From contig NZ_JAKIKT010000007.1 of NCBI RefSeq assembly GCF_023349125.1, positions 124,001 to 188,000 of the forward strand: 64,000 nt of DNA, read 5' to 3'. The notes below the pieces were generated by a model. It was not told where the DNA came from. It saw nothing but the letters and a program-made list of their open reading frames with translations, and ran no database searches. Source of the DNA: Shewanella corallii. GTDB lineage: Bacteria > Pseudomonadota > Gammaproteobacteria > Enterobacterales > Shewanellaceae. This document shows positions 1 to 7,495 of this stretch, piece by piece; position 1 is the stretch's first letter, and each line of letters opens with the position of its first letter. Made by a program: the position numbers and the translations under genes.

Positions 1-75
1 TAAAGCTTACCGCCTGGATCCGGGCTTTATGGACTAGCAGCTTGATTGCAGGCATCCCAAATTCAAGGAGAAGAG

Positions 76-1251
76 ATGAAAGTTGTATCGGTAGAGGTCT
101 TTGATATCCATTGTCCGGAGCGTCCACCCTGGAACCCGGTATTTGTGCGCATTCATACCGATGAAGGTATCAGCGGAGTGGGTGAGGCGGGGTTGGCCTA
201 TGATTTGGGGCACAGTGCTGCTGCCAACATGATTAAAGAGATGGCCGAGGCATTCTTGATTGGCCATGATCCATTTCAAACCGAGAAGCTGTGGGCACGC
301 ATGCTCAGGGAAAGCTTTTGGGGCCTGGGAGGCGGACCTGTGGTCTATGCCGCCATGAGCGCCATTGATACTGCCTTGTGGGACATTAAGGGTAAAGCGC
401 TTAATCAGCCTGTTTATCAGTTGCTGGGCGGTAAAGTAAATGATGAGCTGCGCACCTATGCGTCGCAATTGCAGTTCGACTGGGATAAAGAGTTCAAGGC
501 ACTGTATCGCCCTGAAGAGTATGCCGAGGCTGCACTTAAAGCGGTCGCTGAAGGCTACGATGCGGTTAAGGTTGACCCCATCATGTATGACAAAGATGGC
601 AACACCTATTATGAGCGCACCAAGATTATCTCCCGCGCGGAGATGAAGTTGTACCGCGCTCGCATGCAGGCTATCCGCGATGCCGTGGGTGATGAAGTGG
701 ATATTATCTTTGAATGCCACAGCCTGCCCGGAGCCACCACAGCGATACAGCTGGGAGCGATTGCCGAAGAGTTTGATTGCATGTACTACGAAGAGCCGGT
801 GAACTATCTTAACCACTCACTGCATGCCAAGGTTGCCGATAAGGTAGCGGTGCCTATCGCCGGTGGTGAGCGTTTATATAATCGCTGGGGTGTGCGTCCT
901 TATCTGGAAGATCAGAGTGTGGATGTGTTGCAGCCTGATATCGGTCTGTGTGGCGGCTTTACCGAGACTAAAAAGGTGTGCGATTACGCCGATATCTTTG
1001 ATGTTCGCATTCAGGCCCATGTATGTGGTGGCCCGGTTGCGACGGCTGCATCTTTGCATTTGGAAACTGCGATTCCCAACTTCCTGATCCACGAACACCA
1101 TACCTATGCCATCAAGTCCTGGAACCGTGAGTTGTGTATTCAGGACCCTCAGCCGGTTAATGGTAAGTTCAAGGTCTCAGATGCGCCGGGAATTGGCATT
1201 GAACTGAATGATGAAGTGGTGAGTCGCTCGCCCAATATACTTATCAAATAG
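76..1251 (+). CDS. Enolase-superfamily (MR/MLE-type) sugar-acid dehydratase
   Basis: Predicted cytoplasmic member of the mandelate racemase/muconate lactonizing group, which abstracts the proton alpha to a carboxylate using Mg2+. The 391-residue protein has an N-terminal capping domain with the signature AMSAIDTALWDIKGK and a TIM barrel. Visible barrel elements are a Lys strand (VKVDP), three acidic metal-ligand strands (FECHS, YEEP, GGERL) and a late His (QAHVCGGP), a layout like galactonate or mannonate dehydratases. I chose the ATG at 76 because AAGGAG lies 6 bases upstream; an ATG at 46 would add ten unconserved residues. It converges on an amidohydrolase/SDR pair, which fits catabolism of an aldonic or uronic acid. 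The substrate cannot be read from sequence. Confidence 0.85.
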   Translation: MKVVSVEVFDIHCPERPPWNPVFVRIHTDEGISGVGEAGLAYDLGHSAAANMIKEMAEAFLIGHDPFQTEKLWARMLRESFWGLGGGPVVYAAMSAIDTALWDIKGKALNQPVYQLLGGKVNDELRTYASQLQFDWDKEFKALYRPEEYAEAALKAVAEGYDAVKVDPIMYDKDGNTYYERTKIISRAEMKLYRARMQAIRDAVGDEVDIIFECHSLPGATTAIQLGAIAEEFDCMYYEEPVNYLNHSLHAKVADKVAVPIAGGERLYNRWGVRPYLEDQSVDVLQPDIGLCGGFTETKKVCDYADIFDVRIQAHVCGGPVATAASLHLETAIPNFLIHEHHTYAIKSWNRELCIQDPQPVNGKFKVSDAPGIGIELNDEVVSRSPNILIK

Positions 1252-1281
1252 CGGTTTAATCGCTGAAAGTACAACAAGCAA

Positions 1282-1315
1282 AAACCGGCCAGAAATACTC
1301 TGAGCCGGTTTTTTG
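1282..1315 (+). terminator. Rho-independent terminator of the dehydratase gene
   Basis: An 8-bp stem (AAACCGGC / GCCGGTTT) with a 14-base loop is followed by a T run, 30 bases after the stop codon. Confidence 0.8.
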
Positions 1316-1399
1316 TTCTCGTCTTAAAACCACCGCCTATGGCGATAGTGATTGTTTTGGGATGGTGTTAGCTGACGTTTTGTTGGATTGCTATAAGGC

Positions 1400-2248
1400 T
1401 CAATCAAATCGGTAAATACGCTTGGCGTTGTCGTGAACCAGCGCCGCCAGAGTGTCGGCGTCCACCGAGAGCATGGTGTATTCTTGCCATAGCTCATCAT
1501 AGTCCTTACTAAGCAGGCAAAGAGGAAAGTTACTGGCAAGCATGACTCTTTGCTTACCAAAACAGGCTATCAGCTGATTCATCACCTGCACCGCAAATGT
1601 CAATTCGTACTGCCTGTCGGTCATCTCCCAGCCGGATGCCTTAATCACTATATTGCTGCAAGCCGCCATCAATTCCGTAGCCTGAAGCCAGTGTTGCCAG
1701 TTATCCGGGGAAGGGAAGGCGGCGTGGTTAATCACCAACACCAGGGAGGGATTTTCATCCGCTATCTGCACAAGGTGATTTATCGCTTGCAAGTCTCCGC
1801 CACTGAGCTGAACCTCAAAATGTAGTTCCTTCGCTGCAAGCTGCTTAAGATTACGGATAACCTGAGGATTACTGAGCAGCGCTTGCGCCTGCTCATCCAG
1901 AATATGGCGAATGCCCACGACCGATGAGTATTGTGTAAGTGTGTGAAGCAGCGCATCAAACTCGGCAGCTGGCAAGGTTAAATCTGCAAAGGCCACAGAG
2001 CGAAAAGGCAGATTCACACTGCTTTCCAACCACTCAATTTCACGCCAGGGGTGCGAGTTATCAAATCCCGCCTCCAAATGGACAAAGCCAGCCAGCTGTA
2101 TAGGTGAGGGCAGGGTTAGATCTTCACTCGCAAAGTCCCGACAGATTAGGTGTTTGTCCGGCCAGTTCGGCGGAAAGTTGGGCTTCAACCAGTCATAGCG
2201 ACCAAGTCTGAGGTCAAACAGATGCAGGTGAGGGTCGATAATCTGCAT
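1400..2248 (-). CDS. Amidohydrolase-family (COG3618-type) lactonase-like hydrolase
   Basis: A 282-residue TIM-barrel metal hydrolase of the amidohydrolase-2 family, related to L-fuconolactonase and pyrone-dicarboxylate lactonase. It opens with the metal-binding IDPHLHLFD motif (HxH). Other family strands are GIRHIL, a central VINHAAFP histidine, IVIKASG, and the C-terminal VMLASNFP, where the usual metal-binding Asp (GSDWP in relatives) is replaced by Asn. Its ATG overlaps the TGA of the upstream SDR gene by one base, so the two are translationally coupled. Hydrolysis of a sugar lactone made by the neighbouring dehydrogenase is the natural inference; the substrate is unknown. The D-to-N change at the last strand may alter metal use. 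Confidence 0.8.
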   Translation of the reverse strand: MQIIDPHLHLFDLRLGRYDWLKPNFPPNWPDKHLICRDFASEDLTLPSPIQLAGFVHLEAGFDNSHPWREIEWLESSVNLPFRSVAFADLTLPAAEFDALLHTLTQYSSVVGIRHILDEQAQALLSNPQVIRNLKQLAAKELHFEVQLSGGDLQAINHLVQIADENPSLVLVINHAAFPSPDNWQHWLQATELMAACSNIVIKASGWEMTDRQYELTFAVQVMNQLIACFGKQRVMLASNFPLCLLSKDYDELWQEYTMLSVDADTLAALVHDNAKRIYRFD

Positions 2249-2973
2249 CAGCGCGCCGTGTATCCACCGTCGATATCATAAAGGCTACCGGTAATAAAAC
2301 TGGCCTTGTCACTGGCGAGGAAGGCGGCCAAATCGGCAATCTCCTCTGGCTTGGCTATGCGACCCAAAGGCTGCAACTCAGCCTCTTCCTGATGCACCTG
2401 CTCCTTATCTGCCCCGGTGCGTTCACAGTAGTTATCAATCGCTGCCTGATACAGAGGCGTATCTGTGGTGCCAGCGCAGATCACATTGGCGCGGATATTA
2501 TATTCGGCATAGTCGATGGCAGTAGTTTTGCCCACAGAGGCGAGGGCATGCTTACTCAGGTTGTAAGCAAAGGAGTTGGGTTTGGCGATATGACACTGAT
2601 CTGAGCCCATCAGCACTATGCTGCCATGCTGCTGGGCTTTCATGGTTGGCAGGCACCCCTGGATGGCGGTAATGGCACCGTAAACATTAATGGATAGAAT
2701 GCGCTCAAGTTGCGCCATCGAGGTATTTTCAATATTGGCACTGAAATGTACCCCGGCATTACAGATAAGGGTGTCGATTCGGCCAGCCTCTTTGACTACC
2801 TGCGCAATGGCTGAATCCACAGATTCCTTATCTGTCATATCACACTCGATAAACTGCCCGGGGCCGGGCTGAATATCCAGATTGTAGACCCGGTACTCCT
2901 GCTCCAGCAGTTCATTGACTATGGCAAGACCAATCCCCTTGGCCCCACCTGTGACTATTGCGACTTGTGCCAT
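2248..2973 (-). CDS. Short-chain dehydrogenase/reductase
   Basis: A classical SDR of 241 residues. It has the NAD(P)-binding TGGAKGIG loop near residue 8, the NAG motif (CNAGVHF), a catalytic Tyr/Lys in YNLSK with an upstream Ser (MGSDQ), and a C-terminal GSLYDIDGGY segment typical of the family. Asp at the end of beta-2 (NLDIQ) suggests a preference for NAD+. GGAGG precedes the start. It is the first gene of a two-gene unit with the amidohydrolase. Together with the convergent dehydratase it resembles an oxidative sugar pathway (dehydrogenase, lactonase, dehydratase). That assignment is inference from neighbours. Confidence 0.85.
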   Translation of the reverse strand: MAQVAIVTGGAKGIGLAIVNELLEQEYRVYNLDIQPGPGQFIECDMTDKESVDSAIAQVVKEAGRIDTLICNAGVHFSANIENTSMAQLERILSINVYGAITAIQGCLPTMKAQQHGSIVLMGSDQCHIAKPNSFAYNLSKHALASVGKTTAIDYAEYNIRANVICAGTTDTPLYQAAIDNYCERTGADKEQVHQEEAELQPLGRIAKPEEIADLAAFLASDKASFITGSLYDIDGGYTAR

Positions 2974-3186
2974 CCCGGCCTCCAGTTAACTTCAGACCTA
3001 CCCTGTAAGGGGGTCTATCTCCTGAGATATTTGCAACCGGGAACAACAGATGACACAAGGCATCTTTCCAGCTGATATGTAGAGAAAATAGTCATGATTT
3101 AACGCCGATAAGTCAACCTTAAGAGTTTGTTTTATTAGCTTGTTTCAACCATAGAAAGGGGAGGTGAGGTGAAACTTGAGACAAAT

Positions 3187-3216
3187 AAAAAGGGCCACCC
3201 GATGGGTGGCCCTTTT
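3187..3216 (-). terminator. Terminator of ssrA
   Basis: A 13-bp perfect stem (GGGTGGCCCTTTT arm) closes on a 3-base loop just past the CCA end of tmRNA. Read on the minus strand it ends in a T run. Confidence 0.85.
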
Positions 3217-3223
3217 CAAGAGT

Positions 3224-3578
3224 TGGTGGAGGCGGCGGGATTTGAACCCGCGTCCAAGGCACCTACGCTCAAGGCGCTACATGCTTAGTCTCTCTTTTAT
3301 TTAACCGTTCGCACTCCGAAAGACAGGATTACTTACGGTGAGTCCGGTACTGTTTCGCGGTTCACCCCCGAACAAGGTTCCCTCGCTAGCACTATGTAGG
3401 GTGACCATCAAATCCACTGCCCATGTGCGAAACATGTGGGTGATGGCTAGCGGCATTAAGCGGCTAGAGCGTAGTTATCGTCGTTTGCAACTATAACTGT
3501 GCGGCTTTTTACGAGGCCAACCGCCCCTCGGCATGCTCCCGGAGTTTCGTGAACCCTGTCGAATCCTGAATCGCCCCC
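3224..3578 (-). ncRNA. ssrA: Transfer-messenger RNA (tmRNA)
   Basis: This 355-nt RNA rescues stalled ribosomes and tags truncated proteins. The 5' end GGGGGCG pairs with the 3' CGCCTCC to form a 7-bp acceptor stem with one G-U pair, and the encoded 3' end is CCA. The T-arm GGTTCAAATCC is present. The tag reading frame at 3488-3456 starts at the GCA resume codon and encodes ANDDNYALAA then TAA, the form seen in Shewanella. smpB lies immediately upstream on the same strand. Confidence 0.97.
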
Positions 3579-3665
3579 GTTAGTTTTGTCATTGTAATAC
3601 TTTGTTTTTGCATTACTCAAGCAGGATTTGCATCTGCCCTGACTAACTGCCCGTTATTCGTGCAG

Positions 3666-4154
3666 TTATTTGTTCTTCATCACCCGGGCTTTTTCGATGG
3701 CCCACTCGCGCTCTTTAGTATCAGCACGCTTGTCGTGATCTTTCTTACCTTTACCCAAACCTATTTCCAGCTTGACCCAGGAGCCTTTACCCCAATACAT
3801 GGAGATGGCAACCAAGGCGTAACCCTGGCGCTCAACCAGACCAGCCAGTCTGTCCAGCTCGCGACGGTTGAGCAGCAGCTTACGTGGTCGGGTTGGGTCA
3901 GCCACAACATGGGTAGATGCTGCATTGAGCGGCACTATGTTGCAGTTGTACATATGGGCTTCGCCATTTTTAATCATGACAAAGCTCTCGGACAGGTTCA
4001 CTTTACCTGCCCGGATGGATTTTACTTCCCATCCCATCAGGGACAGGCCCGCTTCGACTTTCTCTTCAAAACGATATTCGAAGGTCGCTCGTTTGTTACG
4101 GGCGATAGTAGCCGTGGTATTTTTTGCGGATTTTTTGGAGTTTTTCTTAGCCAT
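3666..4154 (-). CDS. smpB: SsrA-binding protein SmpB
   Basis: SmpB carries alanyl-tmRNA into the empty A site of stalled ribosomes. The protein is 162 residues if it starts at the MAKKNSKK methionine; an upstream in-frame ATG at 4178 would add eight unconserved residues. Seen in the sequence are the oligonucleotide-binding barrel with [16 protein letters not shown], the conserved RPRKLLL stretch and the basic C-terminal tail [19 protein letters not shown], which enters the mRNA channel. It sits directly upstream of ssrA on the same strand, the usual gammaproteobacterial order. Confidence 0.97.
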   Translation of the reverse strand: MAKKNSKKSAKNTTATIARNKRATFEYRFEEKVEAGLSLMGWEVKSIRAGKVNLSESFVMIKNGEAHMYNCNIVPLNAASTHVVADPTRPRKLLLNRRELDRLAGLVERQGYALVAISMYWGKGSWVKLEIGLGKGKKDHDKRADTKEREWAIEKARVMKNK

Positions 4155-4336
4155 AGGCGGGCTATTATACGCAGGCAAGGGGAATTTGGAATTGCCTTGG
4201 CATCACTTTTTAACGCCTTACTGCATCTGTGCCGTTTTTTTCGACACACTGTGAAAAAGCAAAGACAAGGGCGGGTGCGTTTTCATGGTCAGGTGTTAGA
4301 ATGCCTCTTTTATCTCACAGTTAAATCTCTGGTTCC

Positions 4337-4771
4337 ATGCCGAAAATCAGTCGAAGTGTGTTGGTGCGTTTCAGCGCACGCCAGATGTACGATCTGGTCA
4401 ATGATGTTGAGTCTTACAAGGAATTTTTACCCGGGTGTGTCGGTGGCAAGGTGCTGGAGTTTGATGGTACCAGCATGCTGGCGTCTGTGGATGTCAGTAA
4501 AGCGGGTATTTCCAAGACATTTACCACGCGTAATCAGTTAGTTCCGGGAAAACGCATTGAACTGAACCTGGAGAATGGGCCTTTTAAACATCTTAAGGGT
4601 GAATGGGTGTTTACTGAGCTGACAGAAGATGCCTGTAAGGTTGAGTTTGAGCTGGACTTTGAGTTTTCCAGTACTTTGGTTGCCATGGCCTTTGGTAAAG
4701 TGTTCCAGGAATTAGTGGGCTCTATGGTGAGCGCATTTACAGAAAGGGCGAAGGTGATATATGCCAAATGA
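4337..4771 (+). CDS. ratA: RatA-family START/COQ10-like protein
   Basis: A 144-residue protein of the START-like COQ10 family, called RatA or YfjG in E. coli. In E. coli RatA has been reported as a 50S-binding toxin that blocks 70S assembly; homologues have been linked to ubiquinone binding. Typical segments are the opening MPKISRS, the YDLVNDVESYKEFLPGC motif and the C-terminal amphipathic helix from FGKVFQELVGSM. It is divergent from smpB and overlaps rnfH by 11 bases, the arrangement found across Gammaproteobacteria. The toxin role is not testable from this sequence. Confidence 0.93.
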   Translation: MPKISRSVLVRFSARQMYDLVNDVESYKEFLPGCVGGKVLEFDGTSMLASVDVSKAGISKTFTTRNQLVPGKRIELNLENGPFKHLKGEWVFTELTEDACKVEFELDFEFSSTLVAMAFGKVFQELVGSMVSAFTERAKVIYAK

Positions 4772-5093
4772 TGCCGATAAGTTCGCAGTAGACGTGATAT
4801 ATGCGCTTGCGGACAAACAGAAAGTTATCCCGGTCAAAGTGACGCCGGGTACCACCTTTATTGAGGCGGTTCGTCAAAGCCGAATGGCAGAGTTCTTCCC
4901 TGAGATCGACCTGGATAAGGTCAAGCTGGGGACTTTCAGTCGCTCAGCGAAACATAATGAAGAGCTGCAACCCGGGATGAGGGTGGAAATCTATCGTCCT
5001 CTGATTGCCGACCCCAAGGATGTGCGCCGAAAGCGTGCAGAAAAAGCAAAAGAGGAAGGTCGTGCCAATAAGGTTACCGGTGGCCGCGCCTGA
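4761..5093 (+). CDS. rnfH: RnfH family ubiquitin-like protein
   Basis: A 110-residue beta-grasp protein of the RnfH/YfjF family (UPF0125). It shows the family core VIYALADKQKVIPVKVTPGTT and the late segment GMRVEIYRPLIADPKDVRRKRAEKA split around residue 80, with a basic C-terminal tail. It overlaps the end of ratA, and AAGGTGA lies just upstream of its ATG, so the pair is cotranscribed. Function remains poorly defined in the family; a link to Rnf electron transport is historical naming only. Confidence 0.93.
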   Translation: MPNDADKFAVDVIYALADKQKVIPVKVTPGTTFIEAVRQSRMAEFFPEIDLDKVKLGTFSRSAKHNEELQPGMRVEIYRPLIADPKDVRRKRAEKAKEEGRANKVTGGRA

Positions 5094-5112
5094 CACTGAG
5101 CAAACCCATCAA

Positions 5113-5137
5113 AAAGCCCGCATTCAGTGCGGGCTTT
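5113..5137. terminator. Bidirectional terminator between rnfH and bamE
   Basis: A 10-bp perfect stem (AAAGCCCGCA / TGCGGGCTTT) with a 5-base loop lies between two convergent genes, with A and T runs on both sides. Confidence 0.85.
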
Positions 5138-5164
5138 ATTATTTCAAGCACAAGCTTAATGTCA

Positions 5165-5665
5165 TCAGGCTTTATCCTGATCCAGCTCCTGCTGCTGTGA
5201 CAAAGGCTTCTTCTCTTCCACCAAAGGTTTGGCATCGCCACGTTGCTTAGGCAGCAAAGGCTCTGAGGGTTCAGCAACACCGGTAGGCAAGCTGCTTTGT
5301 TCCAGCGGAGTATCAAACTCGGAGCTGAGTTCATAGTCACCGTCTACTTTCACCAGCTTGTCATCAGCGAAGTGCAGTACCAATTCTTTGTGGGTAATAC
5401 TGGCATCCCGGCCACTTTTGAAGTGGTAAACATAGTACCAGGTATCATCTGCGAAGCTGTCACGCAATACCGGACGGCCCAGAACATACTCTGCCTGAGC
5501 TTTGGTCATGTTGATGCGTAGTTTTTCAACCTGCTGAGGTTCCATGTAGTTGCCCTGAGGCACATCTGGCTTATAAACCAGCCAGTCAAAAACACTGCAT
5601 GCGCTCAAAGAGACTGACAACAGGGCGGCGCCGAGCAGGGTGACACTTTGCTTCTTATTTATCAT
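5165..5665 (-). CDS. bamE: Outer-membrane assembly lipoprotein BamE
   Basis: A small lipoprotein of the BAM complex that inserts beta-barrel proteins into the outer membrane. The 166-residue precursor has a signal peptide ending in the lipobox LSAC (Cys at 23). It is followed by the SmpA/OmlA fold with VYKPDVPQGNYMEPQQVEKL and MTKAQAEYVLGRPVLRD, motifs conserved from E. coli BamE. The C-terminal 50 residues form a Glu/Pro/Lys-rich tail longer than in E. coli (113 aa), as often seen in Shewanella and Vibrio. It converges on ratA-rnfH. Confidence 0.95.
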   Translation of the reverse strand: MINKKQSVTLLGAALLSVSLSACSVFDWLVYKPDVPQGNYMEPQQVEKLRINMTKAQAEYVLGRPVLRDSFADDTWYYVYHFKSGRDASITHKELVLHFADDKLVKVDGDYELSSEFDTPLEQSSLPTGVAEPSEPLLPKQRGDAKPLVEEKKPLSQQQELDQDKA

Positions 5666-5921
5666 TGTTTTTACTGTTCGATTGAAAATCTGGCCACATC
5701 ATACCCAAGGGCTGAGGCCAGTGACAAGGTTGCTTGACTCCAGCGGGTCATTCTATTGCTCCGCCAAGGTTGATTTTTGCCCAAATGGCAGTGATATTGA
5801 CCCATCCAAACGTAAATAGTTTCGCTGTGATTGCTGTTTTTGGTGATGCAGTGAATATTCGCTTCTCTGACTAAGTATTTATTCAGCACTTGAAATTCAG
5901 TAATAAAATTAAGGAGCTGGT

Positions 5922-6161
5922 ATGAGTAAACTAAATCAGTTTATGGAAGCTCTGGCCACCAATGCACCATTGATGCAGGCGTATCACCTCTGTCCTGAAA
6001 GTACCATCAAGCGGTTCGGGGTCTGTGAGGCTGAGGTCATGGCGCTCACAGCATCAAGTTGTCAAAACGCAGATGACAAAGATGATGGTGATGAGACATT
6101 CGGTACTTATCTGTTTATTCACTGGCCGGGCAAGAACTCGGGCATAGCGACTCCCTTGTAG
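5922..6161 (+). CDS. Second borosin-type precursor peptide (SonA-like), upstream of the methyltransferase
   Basis: A 79-residue peptide with AAGGAG five bases before its ATG. It aligns without gaps to the downstream SonA-like precursor over 71 positions, with about 26 identities: MSK, N5, F7, E9, LA at 11-12, LM at 17-18, AY at 20-21, PE at 25-26, G33 and the core. The core TYLFIHW occupies residues 62-68, so L64 and I66 sit exactly where I64 and I66 do in the other precursor. In S. oneidensis SonA the methylated residues are Leu and Ile in the equivalent SYLVIS. It differs in having Cys at 24, 35 and 47, an acidic stretch (DDKDDGDE) before the core, and an eight-residue C-terminal extension. 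It is closed by its own terminator, so it is transcribed apart from the methyltransferase. Function as a substrate is inference. Confidence 0.75.
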   Translation: MSKLNQFMEALATNAPLMQAYHLCPESTIKRFGVCEAEVMALTASSCQNADDKDDGDETFGTYLFIHWPGKNSGIATPL

Positions 6162-6239
6162 GAGTTTGTTACAAAATCTTTTTTATGGATTGTGATCCAC
6201 TCATGGCAGATTAAGTATTCAACAATATTTGAGCGTTCA

Positions 6240-6264
6240 GGCGGAGTAATTACTCCGCCTTTTT
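6240..6264 (+). terminator. Terminator between precursor 1 and the borosin methyltransferase
   Basis: A perfect 20-bp palindrome, GGCGGAGTAATTACTCCGCC, is followed by TTTTTC. It lies 78 bases after the first precursor stop and 160 bases before the methyltransferase start. It therefore separates the two units unless it is read through. Confidence 0.85.
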
Positions 6265-6423
6265 CTTTGCGGGTACAAACTAAGCTGTGCACGGTGGGAT
6301 GAAAAGTAAGCGGCTGGTTTTAAAAAGGTTGCATTGGTTCTGTCGAGTTAACAAAATGATGCCTGATTTCAAGCGTTGTTTGGCCAAGGTTTATTGGGCA
6401 AGCAATTAGTGATGTGAGGGAAT

Positions 6424-7221
6424 ATGTCAAAGGGATCCTTGGTTTGTGTCGGTACCGGCCTCAAGATGGCTGGCCACATCAGTGTGATTAGTCGCAGCTA
6501 TATTGAGCATGCAGACAAAGTCTTCACACTGATGCCGGATGTGCATACCCAGCAGTGGATAGCACGTTTGAATCCCAGCCTGGTGAACCTGCAGCAATTT
6601 TATGCTCAGCCGGGACAAGTAAAGAGTCGCCGGGACACTTATCACCAGATGGTGGATGCCATGATGCAGGCGGTCAGAGCCGGGGAGCGGGTTGTTGGCG
6701 CATTTTATGGTCATCCAGGGGTATTTGCCTGCGTGCCACATATGGCAATAGCACAGGCTCGCGAAGAAGGGTTTGAAGCTCATATGGAGCCGGGTATCTC
6801 CGCAGAAGCTTGCTTATGGGCAGATATGGGCATTGATCCCGGTGATTATGGGCATCAGAGCTTTGAAGCCAGTCAATTTATGTTTTTTAAGCGGACACCG
6901 GACCCGGCCGCACACCTGTTATTGTGGCAAATCGCGCTGGCAGGAGAACATACACTGACTCAGTTCAGCACGACATCGGAACGGTTGGAAATTTTGGTGA
7001 GATATCTGCAGCAATGGTATCCCGCAGATCATAAGGTAGCGATTTATGAAGCTGCCAATTTACCTGTTCAGCAGCCAAGAATTGATTGGCTGGAATTACA
7101 GGCATTGCCAGGGACAAGACTGACGGCGGCCAGTACATTACTGATACCGCCATCCAGACCTCAGGAATACAACTATGATTTACTTCAGCAGTTGGGTATT
7201 ACTCCTGAGGATTTTGGTTAG
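6424..7221 (+). CDS. sonM: Borosin peptide backbone alpha-N-methyltransferase, SonM-like
   Basis: A 265-residue SAM-dependent enzyme of the tetrapyrrole-methylase fold. It matches my recollection of Shewanella oneidensis SonM closely, including QQFYAQ, RRDTY, YGHPGVFACV, MEPGISAEACLWAD and the C-terminal EYNY. SonM iteratively methylates backbone amides of a separate precursor, SonA (a split borosin). Seen here are the SAM-binding loop VGTGL at 9-13, the proposed catalytic Tyr/Arg region with Y60, R70 and Y73, YGHPGV at 95-100, and EPGISAEA at 122-129. The precursor gene follows 41 bases later with its own strong ribosome site. A weak GTGAGGG precedes the methyltransferase start. A generic tetrapyrrole methylase annotation is the alternative, but the adjacent precursors argue against it. 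Confidence 0.92.
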   Translation: MSKGSLVCVGTGLKMAGHISVISRSYIEHADKVFTLMPDVHTQQWIARLNPSLVNLQQFYAQPGQVKSRRDTYHQMVDAMMQAVRAGERVVGAFYGHPGVFACVPHMAIAQAREEGFEAHMEPGISAEACLWADMGIDPGDYGHQSFEASQFMFFKRTPDPAAHLLLWQIALAGEHTLTQFSTTSERLEILVRYLQQWYPADHKVAIYEAANLPVQQPRIDWLELQALPGTRLTAASTLLIPPSRPQEYNYDLLQQLGITPEDFG

Positions 7222-7262
7222 TTAGCAGGGCTTTATAACACTAAAAACTAAGGAGAGTACCC

Positions 7263-7478
7263 ATGAGTAAATTTAATGAGTTTTTTGAACAGCTGGCCAG
7301 TGACGCTAAGTTAATGGAAGCCTATAAGCAGGATCCAGAGGGCGTGATGAAATCATATGGCTTGACTGACGGTGAAATTGAGGCGGTGATGAGCGGCGAT
7401 CAGGACAAAATGAAAAAGTTCAGCGGGGATGCAGGTACTTACGCGACCTATATCCATATTCACAAGCCAACAAAGTAA
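7263..7478 (+). CDS. sonA: Borosin precursor peptide, SonA-like
   Basis: A 71-residue peptide with AAGGAG upstream. The first ~50 residues form the helical borosin-binding region (FFEQLASDAKLMEAYKQDPE, then SYGLTDGEIEAVMSGD), resembling LigA-type helical domains. The C-terminal core is TYIHIHKPTK (residues 62-71). By alignment with S. oneidensis SonA, where Leu63 and Ile65 are N-methylated, the expected targets are I64 and I66. It follows the methyltransferase in the same unit and precedes a GGDEF gene by 17 bases. No dedicated protease or exporter is visible nearby, so maturation past methylation is unknown. Confidence 0.9.
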   Translation: MSKFNEFFEQLASDAKLMEAYKQDPEGVMKSYGLTDGEIEAVMSGDQDKMKKFSGDAGTYATYIHIHKPTK

Positions 7479-7495
7479 TACGCCAGACTTTTTAT

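Noticed and set aside
3224-3578. ssrA as an integration site for a genomic island
   Set aside because: No integrase and no duplicated ssrA 3' end were seen in the window; only the position is suggestive.
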